Source: Nostoc sp. CHAB 5715 (GTDB lineage: Bacteria; Cyanobacteriota; Cyanobacteriia; Cyanobacteriales; Nostocaceae). From it: a DNA stretch of 8,337 bases. The stretch is from contig NZ_JAIVFR010000242.1 of NCBI RefSeq assembly GCF_020829685.1, positions 1-8,337 on the forward strand. The letters are read 5' to 3'. Under the pieces are notes generated by a model, which was given only the letters and a program-made list of their open reading frames with translations, had not been told where the DNA came from and did not search any database. Within the stretch, counting starts at the first letter, position 1; every line of letters starts with the position of its first letter. The translations under genes and the position numbers were made by a program. This document shows positions 5,855 through 8,337 of this stretch, piece by piece.

Positions 5855-6451
5855 ATGAAATTAGTCAAAAAGCTTGGTATTGCTATCGCCAGTGCTGTTA
5901 TAGGTATCACTAGTGTCGGTACATCTTCTGCGGCACAAGCTGTACAGCTATTTGATTTTCAGTACTCTTTTCCCAGTTATGAAGCAAATGGTACAGGGAT
6001 TTGGGCTAACGGCATCTTTACCACCACAGATTTAGATCCTATAAAAAACAATTACACAATCACAGGAATAACTGGGACAAGGACAATTCAAGGAATTACC
6101 GAGACAATCATCGGCCTACTCTCACCAGGTACATACGGAATCAATGATAATCTGTTGAATGCGAGTACGCCGCTGTTAACCCAGAACGGTTTTGCTTACC
6201 TGGTTTCTGGAAGCGGGGAAGACGGAAATGGGAACGTTAACGTATTCTACAGTAGTTTCAATGAAGGTTATTCAGAGCTTTCAAGCGATGTAGATTATGG
6301 CAGGTTTAGTGTCGTACCACGTCCTGTTCCCGAACCCTACACAGTAGGTGGCTCATTGGCTGCTCTTGGTTTTGGCTGGTGGACGAAGCGAAAGCAAGCA
6401 GTAGTTTCCCAGAAGAAGCCGCATAAAGGTATTTATCTGTTAGATTCATAG
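5855..6451 (+). CDS. PEP-CTERM-sorted extracytoplasmic protein
   Basis: 198-residue exported protein of unknown role. The N-terminus is a classic Sec signal peptide: basic MKLVKK, hydrophobic core about 7-20, and a small-residue cleavage region SSAAQA about 24-29. The middle (about 30-150) is rich in Gly, Asn, Thr and Ser, with no cysteines and no recognised domain; such regions are often beta-rich. The C-terminus carries the sorting signal: VPEP (158-161), a hydrophobic segment (about 163-176) and a basic cluster TKRK (177-180). By family knowledge the PEP motif is processed by an exosortase (not in this window), and the protein goes to the envelope, sheath or extracellular matrix. A further 18 residues follow the basic cluster, longer than the few residues usual for this signal. 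Start is set by AGGAGA at 5841. It is transcribed toward the cytochrome gene on the other strand. Confidence 0.85.
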   Translation: MKLVKKLGIAIASAVIGITSVGTSSAAQAVQLFDFQYSFPSYEANGTGIWANGIFTTTDLDPIKNNYTITGITGTRTIQGITETIIGLLSPGTYGINDNLLNASTPLLTQNGFAYLVSGSGEDGNGNVNVFYSSFNEGYSELSSDVDYGRFSVVPRPVPEPYTVGGSLAALGFGWWTKRKQAVVSQKKPHKGIYLLDS

Positions 6452-6474
6452 TGCATCTTTGCTCTAGATTGCAT

Positions 6475-6495
6475 TAAGATGTGCTTGCCATCTTA
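6475..6495. terminator. Small hairpin after the PEP-CTERM gene
   Basis: TAAGATG (6475-6481) pairs with CATCTTA (6489-6495) around a 7-nt loop, 23 bp after the stop codon. The stem is AT-rich and followed by CTCTTGTTT rather than a pure T run, so it would be a weak terminator at best. Confidence 0.3.
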
Positions 6496-6508
6496 CTCTT
6501 GTTTAAAG

Positions 6509-6555
6509 TAATATCAAGTCGCATTCATGATATATCACTAGACGACTTGGTATTA
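6509..6555. repeat. Nested palindrome between convergent genes, possible bidirectional terminator
   Basis: The 13-bp arms at 6509-6521 (TAATATCAAGTCG) and 6543-6555 (CGACTTGGTATTA) are complementary except at one position, which can form a G-U pair on one strand. The 21-bp centre contains a second palindrome, TGATATATCA (6528-6537). The structure sits 25 bp beyond the cytochrome stop and 57 bp beyond the PEP-CTERM stop. It could stop transcription from both sides or be a short mobile-repeat remnant. Confidence 0.55.
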
Positions 6556-6579
6556 GCATCGGAATCAGCTTTAGTTTTA

Positions 6580-8337
6580 TTAAAAACTTCCAGGATTGTC
6601 ATCAAGTGCCAGCAAGAAATTAATCAGGTCTGTTTGCTGGTTGGAATTAAACCCAGCCTGTCTATCTACGTAGAAGTAATGACCTGTGCCATCAAGGTTA
6701 CTACGCACTAAAGCAGGGTTAGCTTTGTTGGCTTTCACAACTTTTGCACGAAGATCGCGATCAACCAAGGCACGCAAGCTGCTAACTGGATCGGCAGGTA
6801 TACCAAGGCTTAGAGTGCCAGAAAGCCCTAAGCCAGTCTTGTTAACAACCGTGATCCCATTTGAGTCAACTTTCAGGCTTCCTGCCCGTACTGCTGCACC
6901 ACCATCATGCAAATATGGTGCGCTTAAATAAAGACCACGCAAGGAAGTAGTTTTGTAACCGCCTTTTGGCAATATACCTTTGGGCAGAGTTGTGGGACTA
7001 TCAGAGATACCCTGCGTTGGTACATCCAGGACTTCAGCATTAGCAGGTATGGGAACGGGAGTGTTAAAAGTGTATAGCTTGGGTGGTACTAACAATTTAT
7101 TCAGCCCCAAGCGAGACTGGGCACGAGCGGGGTTAGTACGAATTTCATCAATTGGATGAATTTTGTTGTCAGTGAAGAATGGTGGAATATGGCAAGTTGC
7201 ACAATTGGCTTTCTCAAATACTTTTGCGCCACGCTTAACAGAATTACTGTTCAAGGCTTGCCAGTTTTCCGAAGTTTGGTTGGCAGGTGGTACTAAGCTA
7301 TTTTGAAAAGCAGACATGGCGTTGTCAGCAAATAAGAAAGAGCCACTGGCAATATCGCCTGACTTTCCACTATTCGGGCTGAAAACCAAACCGTTGTAAG
7401 TAAATAAACTGGGACGCAGGTTTGGGTAAGTTCCTGTGCCTGGAGCAGAAATTTGGTCTTCTAATTCTGCTTGTGTAGGATTCGGTGCGAGCTTCCGCAG
7501 CCATTCAGAGGGTTTTACTATCACTCCTTCTGGTAAACGTAGGCTCTTAACGGCAGCATTTTGCAGTAATGTACCAATATAAACTTCTGGATCAATACCA
7601 AGGGTTTCTGCACTGATTTGAGCGGCTGCGAACAGATTGATTTCTGAAGAGTGAACAGCATTGGTGATAGCGCTTAATCCACCAAATGGCCCCACAGCAA
7701 ACTGTCCATCAGCTAAATAAGGATGATCCTTAAAGGTGAAAATGTTGGGGATTTGAGTAGTGTTTCTAATACCATCCGGAGAACTCTCGAAATTACCGAA
7801 AGGTACATCTAATACTGCATCATCAAAAGCTTTTTCAAACTTTTCAGGATCAGGTAATTCTACTTTATTACCTTTACTGTCAATAATCGTCTTGCCATTG
7901 CCTTTGTATTGTGGGTCTAGAGGGTTAAAGTTTAACCGTGCAAACCCTGCGGCTGTATTTGGTGATAACGCAATAAACAAGGGGATGGCAAGTTCCCCAT
8001 TAGGTACTCCTGAAATGACTTTACTATCCTTGGAAAGGGTTGCATGACAAAGCGCACAGGTAAGGTCGCCGTTAGGTGTGTTTCCTAGTGCAACACTCTG
8101 TCCCTTTGGAATTTTTAAACCTGTATTAATGACAGTCCCTTTAAGAAAAGTTTGACTACCTATGGTTAAATCGTTCTGGAGAGTAATTTTTAGGTTTGTC
8201 GTTGGCCGACCTTGCAAACTAGCAATTGCTACACCTAATTCATTCGATATCTTAGTGAAGCCTTGTCCAAAACCAAATACTCCTTGCAAACCAAATGTGT
8301 CGCCAATTTTACGGTTGAAGAATTCCAAAGGGACAGA
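6580..8337 (-). CDS. Di-haem cytochrome c, peroxidase/MauG superfamily, 5' end outside window
   Basis: 585 visible codons ending at TAA 6582-6580. The frame stays open to the right edge, so the N-terminus and any export signal are missing; a TTG at 8328 is not a credible start. Numbering from the first codon at the edge, two covalent haem sites are present: CALCH at 94-98 (8058-8044) and CATCH at 379-383 (7203-7189). Near the C-terminus, TTSLRGLYLSAPYLHDGGA (His477) and GHYFYVDRQAGFNSNQQTDLINFLLALDD match the second haem domain of bacterial cytochrome c peroxidase-like proteins. These are periplasmic or lumenal redox enzymes, using peroxide or carrying out MauG-type oxidations. The two haem motifs are 285 residues apart, about twice the spacing of classical CcpA peroxidases, so a simple peroxidase assignment is unsafe; large members such as RoxA-type oxygenases are an alternative. 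It is convergent with the PEP-CTERM gene. No partner gene is visible. Confidence 0.85.
   Translation of the reverse strand, partial: SVPLEFFNRKIGDTFGLQGVFGFGQGFTKISNELGVAIASLQGRPTTNLKITLQNDLTIGSQTFLKGTVINTGLKIPKGQSVALGNTPNGDLTCALCHATLSKDSKVISGVPNGELAIPLFIALSPNTAAGFARLNFNPLDPQYKGNGKTIIDSKGNKVELPDPEKFEKAFDDAVLDVPFGNFESSPDGIRNTTQIPNIFTFKDHPYLADGQFAVGPFGGLSAITNAVHSSEINLFAAAQISAETLGIDPEVYIGTLLQNAAVKSLRLPEGVIVKPSEWLRKLAPNPTQAELEDQISAPGTGTYPNLRPSLFTYNGLVFSPNSGKSGDIASGSFLFADNAMSAFQNSLVPPANQTSENWQALNSNSVKRGAKVFEKANCATCHIPPFFTDNKIHPIDEIRTNPARAQSRLGLNKLLVPPKLYTFNTPVPIPANAEVLDVPTQGISDSPTTLPKGILPKGGYKTTSLRGLYLSAPYLHDGGAAVRAGSLKVDSNGITVVNKTGLGLSGTLSLGIPADPVSSLRALVDRDLRAKVVKANKANPALVRSNLDGTGHYFYVDRQAGFNSNQQTDLINFLLALDDNPGSF

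Noticed and set aside
6481..8047. Plus-strand frames at 6481-6711, 6686-6931 and 7760-8047
   Set aside because: All lie largely opposite the di-haem cytochrome frame, which has two CXXCH motifs and a family C-terminus. They have no domain of their own.
8326..8328. TTG at 8328 as the start of the cytochrome
   Set aside because: The frame remains open to the window edge, there is no export signal after it, and these proteins need one. The gene continues outside.

Overview
The window looks like chromosomal DNA of a filamentous, probably heterocyst-forming (Nostocales-type) cyanobacterium. The evidence is the highly iterated palindrome GCGATCGC at 1332, 1338, 1855, 4003, 5167 and 5245, short tandem heptanucleotide arrays, a PEP-CTERM surface protein, phytochrome/cyanobacteriochrome-type GAF domains, and the cyanobacterial CobT-like (UPF0284) and DUF2232 families. 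The assignment rests on these traits only; no species can be named.

Layout. (1) 1-1945, minus strand: the 5' 648 codons of a large multi-GAF sensor histidine kinase that runs off the left edge. Two of its three GAF domains have the Cys-His signature used for bilin attachment. The conserved His of its H-box reads as Gln, exactly inside one arm of a 12-bp inverted repeat. (2) 1946-2687: a 742-bp AT-rich divergent intergenic region holding a 124-bp MITE-like element whose right end carries an extended -10-like sequence facing the next gene. (3) 2688-5592, plus strand: a probable three-gene cluster of a Crp/Fnr-family regulator, a DUF2232 polytopic membrane protein and a CobT-like phosphoribosyltransferase. 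The first two genes are 13 bp apart. The last two are separated by heptanucleotide arrays that also supply the apparent cobT start codon. The cobT gene contains an in-frame expansion of about 240 bp, built from 9-bp units, in the middle of a conserved enzyme. (4) 5855-6451, plus: a small PEP-CTERM protein with a good ribosome binding site and a potentially structured leader. (5) 6580-8337, minus: the C-terminal 585 codons of a di-haem cytochrome c of the peroxidase/MauG superfamily, running off the right edge. It converges on the PEP-CTERM gene across a gap containing a nested palindrome.

How the genes may relate. The Crp/Fnr regulator, DUF2232 protein and CobT could be co-transcribed, but nothing in the sequence shows that they share a pathway. 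The kinase is divergent from the regulator, so the shared intergenic region could coordinate them. The PEP-CTERM protein and the cytochrome are independent units, both exported or predicted to be. No tRNA, rRNA, CRISPR array or transposase gene was found. The most unusual content is repeat biology: heptamer arrays, a MITE, and a 9-bp-register expansion tolerated inside a coding sequence. No defence or mobile system is evident.
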